Assembly: GCF_009858175.1 (NCBI RefSeq)
Contig: NZ_CP047393.1
Location: 2,480,001 to 2,544,000, forward strand
Direction of reading: 5' to 3'
DNA: 64,000 nt
From: Pontibacillus sp. HMF3514
GTDB taxonomy: Bacteria > Bacillota > Bacilli > Bacillales > BH030062
Shown here: positions 8,311 to 17,686 of the stretch, piece after piece
Layout: each line of letters begins with the position of its first letter
Numbering within the stretch: position 1 is the stretch's first letter
Program-made: the position numbers and the translations under genes
The notes under the pieces: generated by a model
The model's database searches: none
The model's input: the letters and a program-made list of their open reading frames with translations, nothing else
What the model was told of the DNA's origin: nothing

Positions 8311-8754
8311 ATGATAGGAATAGTATTAGCGATTATAGCGGGCATCTTAATTAGTCTTCAAAATGTATTTAATGCTCGAGTAAGCGAAAGAACGGGCCCT
8401 TGGGCTACAACGAGCCTTGTCCTAGGACTAGGGCTCGCCTGTTCATTAGTCGTCTTTTTTTCCATTGAGGAAAAAAGTCTTCTAGAATTCGGGAACGTGA
8501 ACCCCATATTTTTATTTGGCGGTGTCTTTGGTGTAGGAATCGTATTCTTTTTGATGAGAGGTGTAACGCTGATAGGCCCGGCCTATGCAATCTCCATCGC
8601 CCTCATCTCCCAAATCGTTATTGCCTTTACAATTAATACGATTGGCTGGTTCGGCTTTGAAGCTTCTGCTCTTACTTGGCAGAAGCTCCTTGGGATTACG
8701 TTGTTGATTGGCGGAGTGCTTGTCTATAAGTTAGAAAAACAAGCAGATCATTAA
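8311..8754 (+). CDS. DMT-superfamily YdcZ-type membrane protein (second copy)
   Basis: This 147-residue protein has five hydrophobic helices and is a clear homologue of the product of 7161-7586: both have the Q-N/G-xFNARxS motif in helix 1, a GPA segment in the middle and an IGWFG element before the last helix. TAGGAG precedes the ATG, 11 bp after the regulator's stop. Half-size paralogues in one operon are often obligate heterodimers, with opposite membrane orientation. The substrate cannot be read from the sequence. Confidence 0.8.
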   Translation: MIGIVLAIIAGILISLQNVFNARVSERTGPWATTSLVLGLGLACSLVVFFSIEEKSLLEFGNVNPIFLFGGVFGVGIVFFLMRGVTLIGPAYAISIALISQIVIAFTINTIGWFGFEASALTWQKLLGITLLIGGVLVYKLEKQADH

Positions 8755-8880
8755 GAATTCAGTTCGTGCCTGCCCCCCTTTTCCTGTGAAAATAAAATTA
8801 AATCATTTGAAAAAAGGTTTATATTTTGTCTATACTATTAGAATTCGCTTTAAATATATGACACGATAGGAGTGTTATAG

Positions 8881-10017
8881 TTGTCGAAAGTACTAAGGGT
8901 CTTTCTTTTATTAATTATTGCAGGAGTATTCTGGAATTCTTATGGAGATAGCATAAAACAATCTGGAATAAATGGGGCTTTTGAAGAAATTCAAGAAGAT
9001 ATTGATGAAATAAAAGAGAATCCAAAAGTAAGCAGTGCAATCACTCAATTTGAACGAGAACTTCGGTATATAATGAGACAGTTCCAAGAAACATTAGAGG
9101 GAGTCCAACAACCAGAATCAGATCCACCAGCACCTGAAAAACCAGAACTAAATACACCTAATCAGCACTCTTTTTCCATTCATAATATTGAAATTGGAGA
9201 TACACGTGCTGAAGTAGAACAAAGTGTGGGTACACCCAAGCGTAGTTCTATGAATGAATATGGTGTTCAATGGGTGACGTATCATGAAAATTATCATAAC
9301 TTTTTTATGACTGCTTATAATGAAGAAAATAAAGTGGTTGGTTTATATACAAATCAGGATTTATTAACATCTAAACTTGGAATTAACTTTACTAGTACGA
9401 GAGACTCTGTGCTTGAAACGTTAGATGAGCCTCTTCAATCTATAAGAAAAGGTTTTACTCGTTATAAGTGGCAAAGTAACGAGGAATATGATGTATTTTC
9501 CATTAACGAGAATTATGTAACTATTTTTTATGACAAACATCAGAGTAACAAAGTAACAGCCATCCAAATCATCAGTTCCGAGCTCGAGCAAAAAAAGAAA
9601 GGGTTCTACCCTGACCCCAGCGATCAGCTAAAGAAAGGGTTTGAATATCAATTATTCGATATAACCAATGCAGCAAGAGTTAAACATGATCTATCACCTT
9701 TATCATGGGCTGATTCAGTAAGAAAAACAGCTCGTGCTCATAGTTTAGATATGGCTGAAAACAACTTCTTCAGTCACGAAAATCTAGAAGGTCAATCGCC
9801 TTTTGATCGAATGAATGAGGATAATATTCCATTCATCACGGCTGGAGAGAACATCGCAGCAGGTCAACTGAGTAGTATTTACACCCATGCAGGGTTAATG
9901 AACTCACTTGGACACAGAAAGAACATTTTACATTCGAAGTTTGAAATGCTCGCTGTAGGAGTAGCTTTTAATGAAGACTCAAGACCATATTATACGGAGA
10001 ACTTTCTAACAAAATAA
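8881..10017 (+). CDS. Secreted or membrane-anchored CAP-domain protein (YlbC-like)
   Basis: The protein has 378 residues: an N-terminal hydrophobic segment (VLRVFLLLIIAGVFWNSYG), a charged coiled stretch, a Pro-rich linker, a CAP-associated N domain (about 97-230, with SIHNIEIGDTRAEVEQSVG) and a C-terminal CAP/SCP domain (about 255-375). The CAP domain shows the expected His and Glu residues in ARAHSLDMAENNFFSHENL and TAGENIAAG, and ends with LGHRKNILHSKFEMLAVGV. The arrangement matches B. subtilis YlbC, of unclear function at the cell surface. It starts with TTG after AGGAGTG and ends at a good terminator. Confidence 0.85.
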   Translation: MSKVLRVFLLLIIAGVFWNSYGDSIKQSGINGAFEEIQEDIDEIKENPKVSSAITQFERELRYIMRQFQETLEGVQQPESDPPAPEKPELNTPNQHSFSIHNIEIGDTRAEVEQSVGTPKRSSMNEYGVQWVTYHENYHNFFMTAYNEENKVVGLYTNQDLLTSKLGINFTSTRDSVLETLDEPLQSIRKGFTRYKWQSNEEYDVFSINENYVTIFYDKHQSNKVTAIQIISSELEQKKKGFYPDPSDQLKKGFEYQLFDITNAARVKHDLSPLSWADSVRKTARAHSLDMAENNFFSHENLEGQSPFDRMNEDNIPFITAGENIAAGQLSSIYTHAGLMNSLGHRKNILHSKFEMLAVGVAFNEDSRPYYTENFLTK

Positions 10018-10025
10018 CTAAAACA

Positions 10026-10065
10026 AAAGGTTCCTTGTATAAAAAATTACAAGGAATCTTTATTA
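10026..10065 (+). terminator. Terminator after the CAP-domain gene
   Basis: AAGGTTCCTTGTA and TACAAGGAATCTT pair with a short loop, followed by TATTATTA. It lies between convergent genes and may serve both. Confidence 0.8.
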
Positions 10066-10097
10066 TTAAAGTGAGAATTTTATAGATATCCTACTAA

Positions 10098-10748
10098 TTA
10101 TAGTGACTTAATAGCATCATTGATCTCTTCAGAACCTTTTACAACCTGATATTCCTTCCCAACCGTCGAATCATTTTCTAGACTTGCAACGATCACACTT
10201 GCTACATCTTCTCTTGGAATTTCATCTCGGTCCACTCGAGGTGCTGCCTTCACTTTTCTAGTTCCTTCATCATTCGTTAGCCTTCCGGGATGTATAATCG
10301 TATAATCCAAATCTGTTGATTTCAACCATTCATCTGCATAGTGCTTTGCAGCTACATAAGGTGCAAATGAGGACGAGGCAGATTGTATAGCTTCGCGTGT
10401 AGTGTCATAGGAACTAATCATGACAAAACGCTTTACGCCAGCTTTTTCTGCTGCCTTCATAGTTTTAACAGCACCGTCTAAGTCAACTAAGACAGTTTTA
10501 TCTGCCCCTGTATGCGGTCCAGAACCTGCTGTGAAAACAATGGCATCTACTCCTTCAGCAGCTTTGGCTATTGGACCTATATCTCCTTCCAAATCAACAA
10601 CTGCGGTTTCTGCACCCATATCTTCAAAATAAGACGCTTGCTCTTCTTTACGAATCATAGCTTTAGCATCTAGTTGATTATGATCTTGAATAGAGGAAAC
10701 GAGATGCTTTCCAATTTGACCGTTTGCTCCAACAATAAGAACTTTCAT
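10098..10748 (-). CDS. Atypical SDR / NAD(P)H-binding protein (YhfK-like)
   Basis: The 216-residue protein opens with the Rossmann loop VLIVGANGQIGKHL and has the NAD(P)-binding atypical SDR layout: VVDLEGD acid region, IVFTAGSGPHTG, VKRFVMISSYDT and YTIIHPGRLTNDEGT. Length and sequence resemble B. subtilis YhfK (about 214 residues). It may reduce a small quinone or flavin or act as a sensor; there is no neighbour that fixes the role. AGGATGAGG precedes the ATG. Confidence 0.8.
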   Translation of the reverse strand: MKVLIVGANGQIGKHLVSSIQDHNQLDAKAMIRKEEQASYFEDMGAETAVVDLEGDIGPIAKAAEGVDAIVFTAGSGPHTGADKTVLVDLDGAVKTMKAAEKAGVKRFVMISSYDTTREAIQSASSSFAPYVAAKHYADEWLKSTDLDYTIIHPGRLTNDEGTRKVKAAPRVDRDEIPREDVASVIVASLENDSTVGKEYQVVKGSEEINDAIKSL

Positions 10749-10898
10749 TTACCTCATCCTTTCTGTGTATCCTGATATATTAAGCATATATATGAATCAG
10801 CTTACACTTGTATTAGGCTAGCACATTTGTAATGTACCCACTGAAATGAACCGTAAAGCATGGTTGATGTGCTTAAAGCTCTTATTGTGAACAAATTT

Positions 10899-11060
10899 TT
10901 ACTTTCTCTTATTCTCTACTTTTGCTTGCTTTTCAGCTATTTTATTTCGTTCTCCGCCATCGGCTAATTCTTCAGTAAATTCGTGATCCTGATTTTCATA
11001 TGTCTCCGGTGATAAGTTATTATTCATTCCTGCTTCTTCATTCCATTTTCTCTTATCCAT
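10899..11060 (-). CDS. Small hydrophilic protein, 53 residues (possibly YfhD-like)
   Basis: An ATG at 11060 with GGAGGTG upstream opens a 53-codon frame ending at 10899. The product is very hydrophilic and charged: it starts MDKRKWNEEAGM and contains DHEFTEELADGGERNKIAEK. The EFxEELAD segment recalls YfhD-type small Bacillaceae proteins, which are linked to sporulation, but the match is short. The strong ribosome binding site and biased composition argue that it is real. No function can be assigned. Confidence 0.55.
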   Translation of the reverse strand: MDKRKWNEEAGMNNNLSPETYENQDHEFTEELADGGERNKIAEKQAKVENKRK

Positions 11061-11163
11061 TTATGGCACCTCCAAGATTTCTTATTAGTGTGCCATGATT
11101 AACTCATTATATAATTAATTTGTTAATGCCCCTTGTGTTATCTAACAACTTCAAGCATTACAA

Positions 11164-13047
11164 TTAAAATACATTTGGAGTGACAATATTTTTATAAACA
11201 TTACTCCTTACAAATCCAGGAGCTTCACGCTCATTAAAGTATTTCAATTTTTCTTGTTCTAACTCTGGTATTGAATCTATTTCCCCTTGCAAGTACTGAC
11301 GCAACCTTCTTCTAGTTGTGTCTATACGCGCTAATAATCCACCATAACGAATATCTAGCGTTTCCCACCCGAAAGGCTTATGATAGTTCATCCACTCATC
11401 ACAATGGAAAGTTCGTAACGTTTTTATCCTTTCTTTTAATAGTAGTAAATCTTGATTCAGGATATTTTCTAATGACTGATGATCCTTAGTATCGTAATGT
11501 TTTTTCAACGTGATCCCTATCTCACTCTTAATGCTTAGTACGGAGCAGATTTGTGTAGGGACATCAAAAATTGAGTACCACTCACCTGCTTTTGGTTTTG
11601 CTTTTTTCAGTTCTGCTTCAAGCCCCTTATAATAGTCGTTAAGTGGAATACCTTCTACTTGCTTATCAAACAATCCCATTAAAGGATCTTGCCATAGTAA
11701 AAATTTCGATGGATTGTCTGGTTCGAGCTGAACCTCTTTAGACTTATAAGGAGGCTGGTCTAATCTTCCTAAAGCAAGAAAAGCGTCAGCATCCGCACCG
11801 GTACAAAATTGGAAGCGACGTTTTACCTTTTCTTCATCTATATGATCAGAATAGTTATGTTCTGCTAAAAGTTGCAATCCTAACAGACTCGAGAAGGCAT
11901 TAGTCTCTGCCCCATCATCTCCCCAGAGCGTGGCAAAAACCTCCGTTACGCCTTCCTTCTTACAAGCGGGTAATGCAGCTTGTAACGTGTTCCAGGCTTT
12001 ATTGTAGTTGATGGATATTCCGTTCCACGTCCACAGTCCACCAGCGAATAAAGGTGTTGAACCAAAGGATTTATGCTTCCTCAGAAAATCACGATAGACC
12101 GCTTCATCCTCATGATAGTAATCCCAGTAAACAAACTGCACATCTTTTGGCATATCCTCTATGACTTCTTTTGGAATGATAGCGTCTTGATCGTAATAGT
12201 GCCCTTCTTTAGAGGCCATTCGAAAATACATATCACTCCAAATCATGGGATCCAATCCTTTTTCCCTCGTAATGTTCAACACTTCATTTAGATGGTCATT
12301 CATGATTTGGAAAGTCGGTTTATAACCATTTTTCTTGAGATATTGACCTTTCCCCATTAGATGGGCTTCATCCATTCCGATATGGATTCGATTGCTTTGA
12401 AACGGGGATGATGCGGATTCGATCATTTGCTGAATTAATTCGTATGTATCCGGTGAACCTGCCAAGAGTATATCTGAAGTATCTTTATATTGATTTCTCG
12501 TATCCCAACGTAAAAACGTAGAAAGGTGTGCCAAGGTTTGAATACTCGGGATTACTTCTACACCGAACTGATGAGCATACGTTTCGATATCACGTAATTC
12601 TTCCTTTGAATAACGCCCACGCATATACCCAAAGTAAGGTTGCTCCTCAATTTCATATGTATCTTCCATATAAAGCATAAGCATGTTTAAGCCCATTGTA
12701 GCCATTGTTCGTACGAGTTTTTTCATTTGGTGGACTTGCATGACAGCGTTTCTGGAACAATCCAGCATAATGCCATTGGTTATAAACTGCGGCGTTTCTT
12801 CCAATGTGAAGGAGTCACGCATTGATACATGTTCCAAGAAGAGTCCTAAAGCTCTGAAAAAGTGAATGTTCTCCTGAAAGTATATATGGGCTTCTCCATC
12901 TTGATAGGTAATCTGAAGCTTTTTTTGATCCCACTTGTGAACAGAAACTGACACTCCTTCTTCTGTTAGATAGAATCCTAACTCCCCGCTCAATTGTTTA
13001 ATCCCAGGTGTTAGCTCTCTCAAGTCTCCTTTAAATGAAAGTTTCAT
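11164..13047 (-). CDS. GH20-type beta-N-acetylhexosaminidase, cytoplasmic
   Basis: The product has 627 residues, no signal peptide and no membrane helix. Residues about 90-400 form a TIM barrel that starts with ITNGIMLDCSRNAVM and carries the paired catalytic acids in HIGMDEAHLMG (Asp-Glu, near residue 220). This is the GH20 substrate-assisted mechanism signature, and the layout resembles the GH20C exo-N-acetylhexosaminidases. I start it at the ATG at 13047, one base after the upstream stop, with GGTGGGAG as ribosome binding site; a further upstream ATG would overlap. It is the last gene of the ABC operon and should trim imported oligosaccharides with terminal GlcNAc or GalNAc. Confidence 0.8.
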   Translation of the reverse strand: MKLSFKGDLRELTPGIKQLSGELGFYLTEEGVSVSVHKWDQKKLQITYQDGEAHIYFQENIHFFRALGLFLEHVSMRDSFTLEETPQFITNGIMLDCSRNAVMQVHQMKKLVRTMATMGLNMLMLYMEDTYEIEEQPYFGYMRGRYSKEELRDIETYAHQFGVEVIPSIQTLAHLSTFLRWDTRNQYKDTSDILLAGSPDTYELIQQMIESASSPFQSNRIHIGMDEAHLMGKGQYLKKNGYKPTFQIMNDHLNEVLNITREKGLDPMIWSDMYFRMASKEGHYYDQDAIIPKEVIEDMPKDVQFVYWDYYHEDEAVYRDFLRKHKSFGSTPLFAGGLWTWNGISINYNKAWNTLQAALPACKKEGVTEVFATLWGDDGAETNAFSSLLGLQLLAEHNYSDHIDEEKVKRRFQFCTGADADAFLALGRLDQPPYKSKEVQLEPDNPSKFLLWQDPLMGLFDKQVEGIPLNDYYKGLEAELKKAKPKAGEWYSIFDVPTQICSVLSIKSEIGITLKKHYDTKDHQSLENILNQDLLLLKERIKTLRTFHCDEWMNYHKPFGWETLDIRYGGLLARIDTTRRRLRQYLQGEIDSIPELEQEKLKYFNEREAPGFVRSNVYKNIVTPNVF

Positions 13048-13048
13048 A

Positions 13049-14053
13049 TCAATCGACTCCCACCTCATTGATTTCAATTATGTTTCTTCTTTCATGTGAT
13101 TCATAGATTCCTTGAATTACGTTGACGACTGATTTGCCATAGGAACCTGAATTCTCTAAAATACGCTTTCCTTGTATAGCATCTATCAACTCCATGAATT
13201 GCTTTTCAAAGGGAGATTTATCGCTTGGTGTTGGTACTTGAGAATATGAGCCACCCTGACTAACATACACTCCTTTTCCTACCTCAACCTTCATCATCCC
13301 TTTTGTGAAAATCAGTTCCGTTATATGCTTGGGAACCACTTCATATCCCGAGATGGATATGGTGACAGGAACCCCCTTTTCTGTCTCCAAATACATTAGG
13401 CCGCTCCCTTCAATATCACTTGAAATGCCTAAATGACGACTATGAAAACTCAAGTTCGACATTACTCTTGAGAAGCGGGAGTTCAACAACCACTGGATTT
13501 TATCAATTGAATGAGCACCTAAATTCATCATGATGCCCCCACCAGCTTTATCACGCTCCAAAAACCAAGCCGGTCGATCCTGTTTAAAGTAGTTCATATG
13601 CCTGGTCTCAGTGATTTGAACAAGCTCGCCTAGGTCCCCTTCATGAATCATTTTTTTCGCTACATCATTTTCCGGGAAATAATGTTGGATATGCCCAATC
13701 ATCAGCTGAACATCATGATCCAAAGCTGCTTGAAGAATTTCATCACACTCTTGCGTATTTAGAGCCATTGGTTTTTCTAATAAAATGTGACACCCGTTTC
13801 GAGCACAAAATATAGCCGCATCTTTATGTAAAAAATGCGGAAGACTGATCACCACAATATCTGGATTTTCATTTTGTACCAATTCACGATAATCAACATA
13901 CCCAATAAGATTATATTCTCTACTTACTTCCTTCACTTTAGCCTCATCAATATCAGCAACAGCTATAGCTTGTAACTCTTTCATGCGACTAATGGCTTTT
14001 AAATGCTCTGATGAAATAATCCCCGCTCCAATTAATGCTACCGTTAAAGACAT
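13049..14053 (-). CDS. Gfo/Idh/MocA-family oxidoreductase
   Basis: The 334-residue protein opens with a Rossmann fold (VALIGAGIISSEHLKAI), has the family EKPMAL motif near residue 94 and the C-terminal domain signature GGGIMMNLGAHSIDKIQWL with His and Asp. Such enzymes oxidise or reduce sugars, often at C3 or C1, with NAD(P). It lies 2 bp before the GH20 gene and 2 bp after the isomerase gene, so the three genes are translationally linked. It probably acts on a sugar set free by the hydrolase. Confidence 0.85.
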   Translation of the reverse strand: MSLTVALIGAGIISSEHLKAISRMKELQAIAVADIDEAKVKEVSREYNLIGYVDYRELVQNENPDIVVISLPHFLHKDAAIFCARNGCHILLEKPMALNTQECDEILQAALDHDVQLMIGHIQHYFPENDVAKKMIHEGDLGELVQITETRHMNYFKQDRPAWFLERDKAGGGIMMNLGAHSIDKIQWLLNSRFSRVMSNLSFHSRHLGISSDIEGSGLMYLETEKGVPVTISISGYEVVPKHITELIFTKGMMKVEVGKGVYVSQGGSYSQVPTPSDKSPFEKQFMELIDAIQGKRILENSGSYGKSVVNVIQGIYESHERRNIIEINEVGVD

Positions 14054-14055
14054 GT

Positions 14056-14838
14056 TTATATCTCCTTAGCAAGACTTTTCCATCTAACTTTGAGAAAAGA
14101 TAAGTCTCGAATCGCATTGTTATATAACTGTTCTGGTGTTTCATTCTCCTCAGCTGTACCTTCCGTAAATTCTAAAGAAAAATCTCCGTTAAATCCTTTA
14201 TCCTTAAGATCTTGTACACGGCTTTCAACAAATTCAGGATAGCGCTCTAACAAGTGAAAACGAATCCCATCAAATAAACTCACGTGAGCATAGACAACTT
14301 TCTCTCCTAAATGCTTAAACCAGCTAGTTAAATCCGTACTCTTATGAAAAGGATGAATCATGGCCCCGATGTCTTTGGAGCCAATCTGCTTAAAAACATC
14401 CTTGGCTATTTTCGGATCTTCCATGACAGTACCTGGATGGCATTCACAAAGAAATGTACACTCATATGGCAATTGGTCCTTCCATTCTTGAAAGTTTTGA
14501 ATATATTCATCCAGACGTTCTGGGTCTTTACCGAAATTGAACTTGATTTTGTTGGCTCGAAGTCTATTTACCATATTTGCAGTTTGGGATCTTTCTTGTT
14601 CATATCCGTTTTCAAAGCTTACATAGGAGTTGTAAACTTCTACATGTATAGAGGAATGTTTAAGAAGTTGGATTTCAGGCTCCGATGCTTTTAAGCTATG
14701 ATTCTCCCACAACTCAATCCCATCAAACCCGTCTGTTGTCAGTTTAGGTAGCCATTCACTTACAGCAATCGAGGGGTTCCGTCCCTCTTCCCATCGATTT
14801 TTCTCTAAAAGGACCGTATTCATTAAAAATGAAGTCAA
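14056..14838 (-). CDS. Sugar phosphate isomerase/epimerase (AP endonuclease 2-like TIM barrel)
   Basis: The 260-residue protein is a xylose-isomerase-like TIM barrel: DGFDGIELWENH near the N-terminus, the metal-site Glu in FLCECHPGTVMEDP, His in AMIHPFHKS, YAHVSLFDG and C-terminal FSLEFTEG. The start is a TTG at 14838 with AGAGGAGGAG upstream; a longer reading from a TTG at 14859 would run through that site. These enzymes often work with Gfo/Idh/MocA dehydrogenases on inositols and keto-sugars, and the adjacent gene is one. Exact substrate is unknown. Confidence 0.75.
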   Translation of the reverse strand: MTSFLMNTVLLEKNRWEEGRNPSIAVSEWLPKLTTDGFDGIELWENHSLKASEPEIQLLKHSSIHVEVYNSYVSFENGYEQERSQTANMVNRLRANKIKFNFGKDPERLDEYIQNFQEWKDQLPYECTFLCECHPGTVMEDPKIAKDVFKQIGSKDIGAMIHPFHKSTDLTSWFKHLGEKVVYAHVSLFDGIRFHLLERYPEFVESRVQDLKDKGFNGDFSLEFTEGTAEENETPEQLYNNAIRDLSFLKVRWKSLAKEI

Positions 14839-14866
14839 TCCTACTCCTCCTCTCTCCAAACGCGAT

Positions 14867-15793
14867 TTAGTTTATAACAGCAGCAGGTACGACCTCTTCA
14901 TTCATTTGATCAAAATCGATGTGATACACATTCCGCGGGCGCCCTCTTCCATTCAATTGTTCTTCTCCTACCACCTTCGCCACTTTCTGGTTTTCTAAAG
15001 TCGTGAGGATCCTTCTTGCACTTCTTAATGTGATCGCAAATCCCTTTGACAGTTCTGCAGCAGTAATGTTGTTTCGGCCGATTGATTGACATAAACACCG
15101 TAATTTATAAATGGTCGCTCCACTTACACCCTGTTTTTTAAAGTGTTCAATCGCTTTATCGCTTTCATAGCGTATCGGAAACTCTGAAAAAGAGGTAACT
15201 TTGATTTTGTGAGATAACTCATATAAAAATTCGCGAACACAAGTGTCTGTTGGTGTAACAAGATCTACCTCAACAGGATAGTCGCGCAATGCATCCACAA
15301 TTGCGGGGTGACTCGTTACGATTGTTTTAACGTTATGAACCTCAATAGACTTTAAATGAAAATCTAATAAGTCTTTTGGTTTCATCTTTGAAGGGTGCTC
15401 TTTTATATACAATGGAGTATTTTGAATCCCTTCGTTTTGAAGCTTTTCTATCATCTTCTCTTCGTAAAAAACATCTACACTCAACTTGATTGACCCAGCT
15501 TCATGTGTAGACGTTAATACACTTTTGAAGAGCGTTTTATATAATGCTGTAATCGAGTATCTCAACTCATACACAGGGATATCATTGAACATCTCCGTTA
15601 TGTTTTGATTAAAAGATAGAGGATGGATCACGATGGCACAATCAATGCCATCGGACTGGAACTTTTGCAGAATTTGCTTCATGTTCGGACCAACAACCAA
15701 AGGGATAAAGTTGAACCCCGGAAAATCATCACGGATTCGATTCACGCTTTCGATCATCTCTTCCGTTCCAATCAATAACGCTTTGGTTTTCAC
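14867..15793 (-). CDS. Putative transcriptional regulator with C-terminal winged helix
   Basis: I do not recognise the family by name. The 308-residue protein has a two-lobed N-terminal region (about 1-190) built like a periplasmic-type or PrpR-N ligand-binding fold: MKTKALLIGTEEMIES, CAIVIHPLSFN, then TIVTSHPAIVDAL. A C-terminal winged helix (about 230-300) follows with NNITAAELSKGFAITLRSA and a basic wing GRGRPRNVYHID. It starts with GTG after AGGATGTGAGG and lies inside the ABC transporter operon. It probably senses an imported sugar or intermediate, in addition to the YesM/YesN-type pair. Function is inferred. Confidence 0.55.
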   Translation of the reverse strand: MKTKALLIGTEEMIESVNRIRDDFPGFNFIPLVVGPNMKQILQKFQSDGIDCAIVIHPLSFNQNITEMFNDIPVYELRYSITALYKTLFKSVLTSTHEAGSIKLSVDVFYEEKMIEKLQNEGIQNTPLYIKEHPSKMKPKDLLDFHLKSIEVHNVKTIVTSHPAIVDALRDYPVEVDLVTPTDTCVREFLYELSHKIKVTSFSEFPIRYESDKAIEHFKKQGVSGATIYKLRCLCQSIGRNNITAAELSKGFAITLRSARRILTTLENQKVAKVVGEEQLNGRGRPRNVYHIDFDQMNEEVVPAAVIN

Positions 15794-15825
15794 AACCTCA
15801 CATCCTATCTTTCCGATTTAAACAA

Positions 15826-16656
15826 TTATTTTAAACCTGATGAACTGGCTCCTTTTACAAAGAATTTCTCCGTAAAGAAGAATACAATTAAAATTGGAAA
15901 TAAGGACATTAATGCAGCAGCTACTAAATACTGTTCTTTTCCAAACCAGGCTCCAGACATCGAAAGGACACCTATAGGTAACGTGAATTTCTCTGAAGAG
16001 GATAGATAAATAGCAGGCGCCATAATCTCATTCCATTTGGTCATAAACGTAAAGATTGTTAAGGTAGCCAATTGCGGCTTACACATAGGCATGAATATCC
16101 GCCAATACGTTTGAAGTGGCGAACATCCGTCCAATTTAGCCGCCTCTTCATACTCTTTTGGAATGCTAAGAAAGGCCTGTCGCATGAGGAATACACCAAA
16201 CGGTTGAGCTAGCCATTCTAGTATCCATAAAGGAACGAGGGTGTCGAGAGCCCCCATATGTTTAAAGATAATAAATTGAGGGATAATCATGACAACAGGT
16301 GGGATCATGAGCGTTCCTAAGACCATGATGAACAAGGAGTTTTTAAAAGGAAAATCTAATCGCGCAAAGGCATAAGCCACCATGGAACAGGATAATAATG
16401 CTCCCAGCACTGACAAGACAGTTACGATAAAACTATTCCATCCGTATTGGGCAAAATCCGTCATTTTCCACACTTCAATGTAGTTCTGCCATCTAAACGG
16501 ATTAGGTATATATTCGACTGGAATCGCGGTATATTGTTTATAGGTTTTTAATGAATTAAAGGCAGCTGTAATAAAAGGCGTCAACATAATCATGGCACTT
16601 AACGTAATAATGATATAGCTAATGATCTTTCTTCTTTTATTTGGATTCTTTTTCAT
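15826..16656 (-). CDS. Carbohydrate ABC transporter permease (MalG/LacG type)
   Basis: The 276-residue protein has six membrane helices and the type-I importer EAA loop YEEAAKLDGCSPLQTYWRIF followed by MCKP, which docks the ATPase. It matches the CUT1 permease family. GAGGTG precedes the ATG at 16656; an earlier in-frame ATG at 16674 has no site. The partner permease lies 29 bp upstream and the binding protein before that. No ATPase gene is present in the operon, so a shared ATPase such as MsmX is probably used. Confidence 0.9.
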   Translation of the reverse strand: MKKNPNKRRKIISYIIITLSAMIMLTPFITAAFNSLKTYKQYTAIPVEYIPNPFRWQNYIEVWKMTDFAQYGWNSFIVTVLSVLGALLSCSMVAYAFARLDFPFKNSLFIMVLGTLMIPPVVMIIPQFIIFKHMGALDTLVPLWILEWLAQPFGVFLMRQAFLSIPKEYEEAAKLDGCSPLQTYWRIFMPMCKPQLATLTIFTFMTKWNEIMAPAIYLSSSEKFTLPIGVLSMSGAWFGKEQYLVAAALMSLFPILIVFFFTEKFFVKGASSSGLK

Positions 16657-16685
16657 TACAAACACCTCTAACATAGAATGCTTCT

Positions 16686-17645
16686 CTACTTTTCATAATG
16701 AACCCACTTCTTTTGCATCTTCACTTGGATTAATGTAATGACAAAAAGAATAAGAAACAGCACCCATGCAATAGCAGATGCATAGCCCATTTTCAAGAAA
16801 GCAAATCCTTGCTGGAATAAGTACAGCATTAAGACCATACTGGCATTATTCGGCCCACCCGCTGCTGTAATATCTCCTGAATTCCCTGTCATAACATAGA
16901 TTTGTTCAAACGCTTGAAACGTTGTAATCGTACTAAGGACTAGAACTAGAAAAGTCGTTCCAGAAATCAGTGGAATCGTAACATGTCGGAATTTCTTCAA
17001 GACCCCTGCGCCTTCTACTTCAGCAGCTTCATAAAGATCCTCCGGAACATTTTGCAGTCCAGCTAAAAAGATCACCATCATATATCCGATCCCTTTCCAA
17101 ACAGCTACGGCAACAAGGACTGGAATAACAAGTGCTTCATCATTTAGCCATTGTTTAGGTTCTGATCCTAATTTCACAAGAAGATCATTGGCTAAACCAA
17201 AACGCGGATTAAAGATCGCATCTGCTACGTAAAGTACGACCGTCCATGAAGAAATAACAGGTATAAAATGTGCAATTCGGTAAAATTTAAGCCCTTTAAG
17301 ACTTTGATTGAGTGCCACAGCGAGGATCAAAGCTAATATCGTTTGTGCAGGTACAAATAAGACGGTGAAATAAACCGTATTCCATAAAGATTTCCAAAAT
17401 ACTGGATCATTAATGAGTTTGTTATAATTCTCTAAACCGATCCATTGTGGGGCATTAAGCATGTCGTAACGAGAAAAACTAAAATATAAGGATGCCAATA
17501 ACGTAAAGGCAATAAAAACTATAAAATGAATGAGGTATGGGGATACCATAAGTAATCCCCATTTACCCTCATGACTTAATTTTCTTTTACGTTTCACCAT
17601 TTTAGGCTTTGGTGTGTTTTTTTGTAATCTCGTATTACCCAACAT
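16686..17645 (-). CDS. Carbohydrate ABC transporter permease (MalF/LacF type)
   Basis: This 319-residue protein has a basic N-terminus, six membrane helices and the EAA motif LYEAAEVEGAGVLKKFRHV followed by TIPLIS. It is the usual upstream partner of a MalG-type subunit in CUT1 importers. It lies 41 bp after the binding-protein gene. The ribosome binding site is poor (AAAGTGTG), which may set a lower subunit level than for the lipoprotein. Confidence 0.9.
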   Translation of the reverse strand: MLGNTRLQKNTPKPKMVKRKRKLSHEGKWGLLMVSPYLIHFIVFIAFTLLASLYFSFSRYDMLNAPQWIGLENYNKLINDPVFWKSLWNTVYFTVLFVPAQTILALILAVALNQSLKGLKFYRIAHFIPVISSWTVVLYVADAIFNPRFGLANDLLVKLGSEPKQWLNDEALVIPVLVAVAVWKGIGYMMVIFLAGLQNVPEDLYEAAEVEGAGVLKKFRHVTIPLISGTTFLVLVLSTITTFQAFEQIYVMTGNSGDITAAGGPNNASMVLMLYLFQQGFAFLKMGYASAIAWVLFLILFVITLIQVKMQKKWVHYEK

Positions 17646-17686
17646 TAAACGTCACACTTTCTATAAGGAATTCAACGCTATAGGTG

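Noticed and set aside
8755-8800. Third copy of the GTGCCTG palindrome
   Set aside because: Only CGTGCCTGCC resembles it, with no matching second arm, so it is too short to call.
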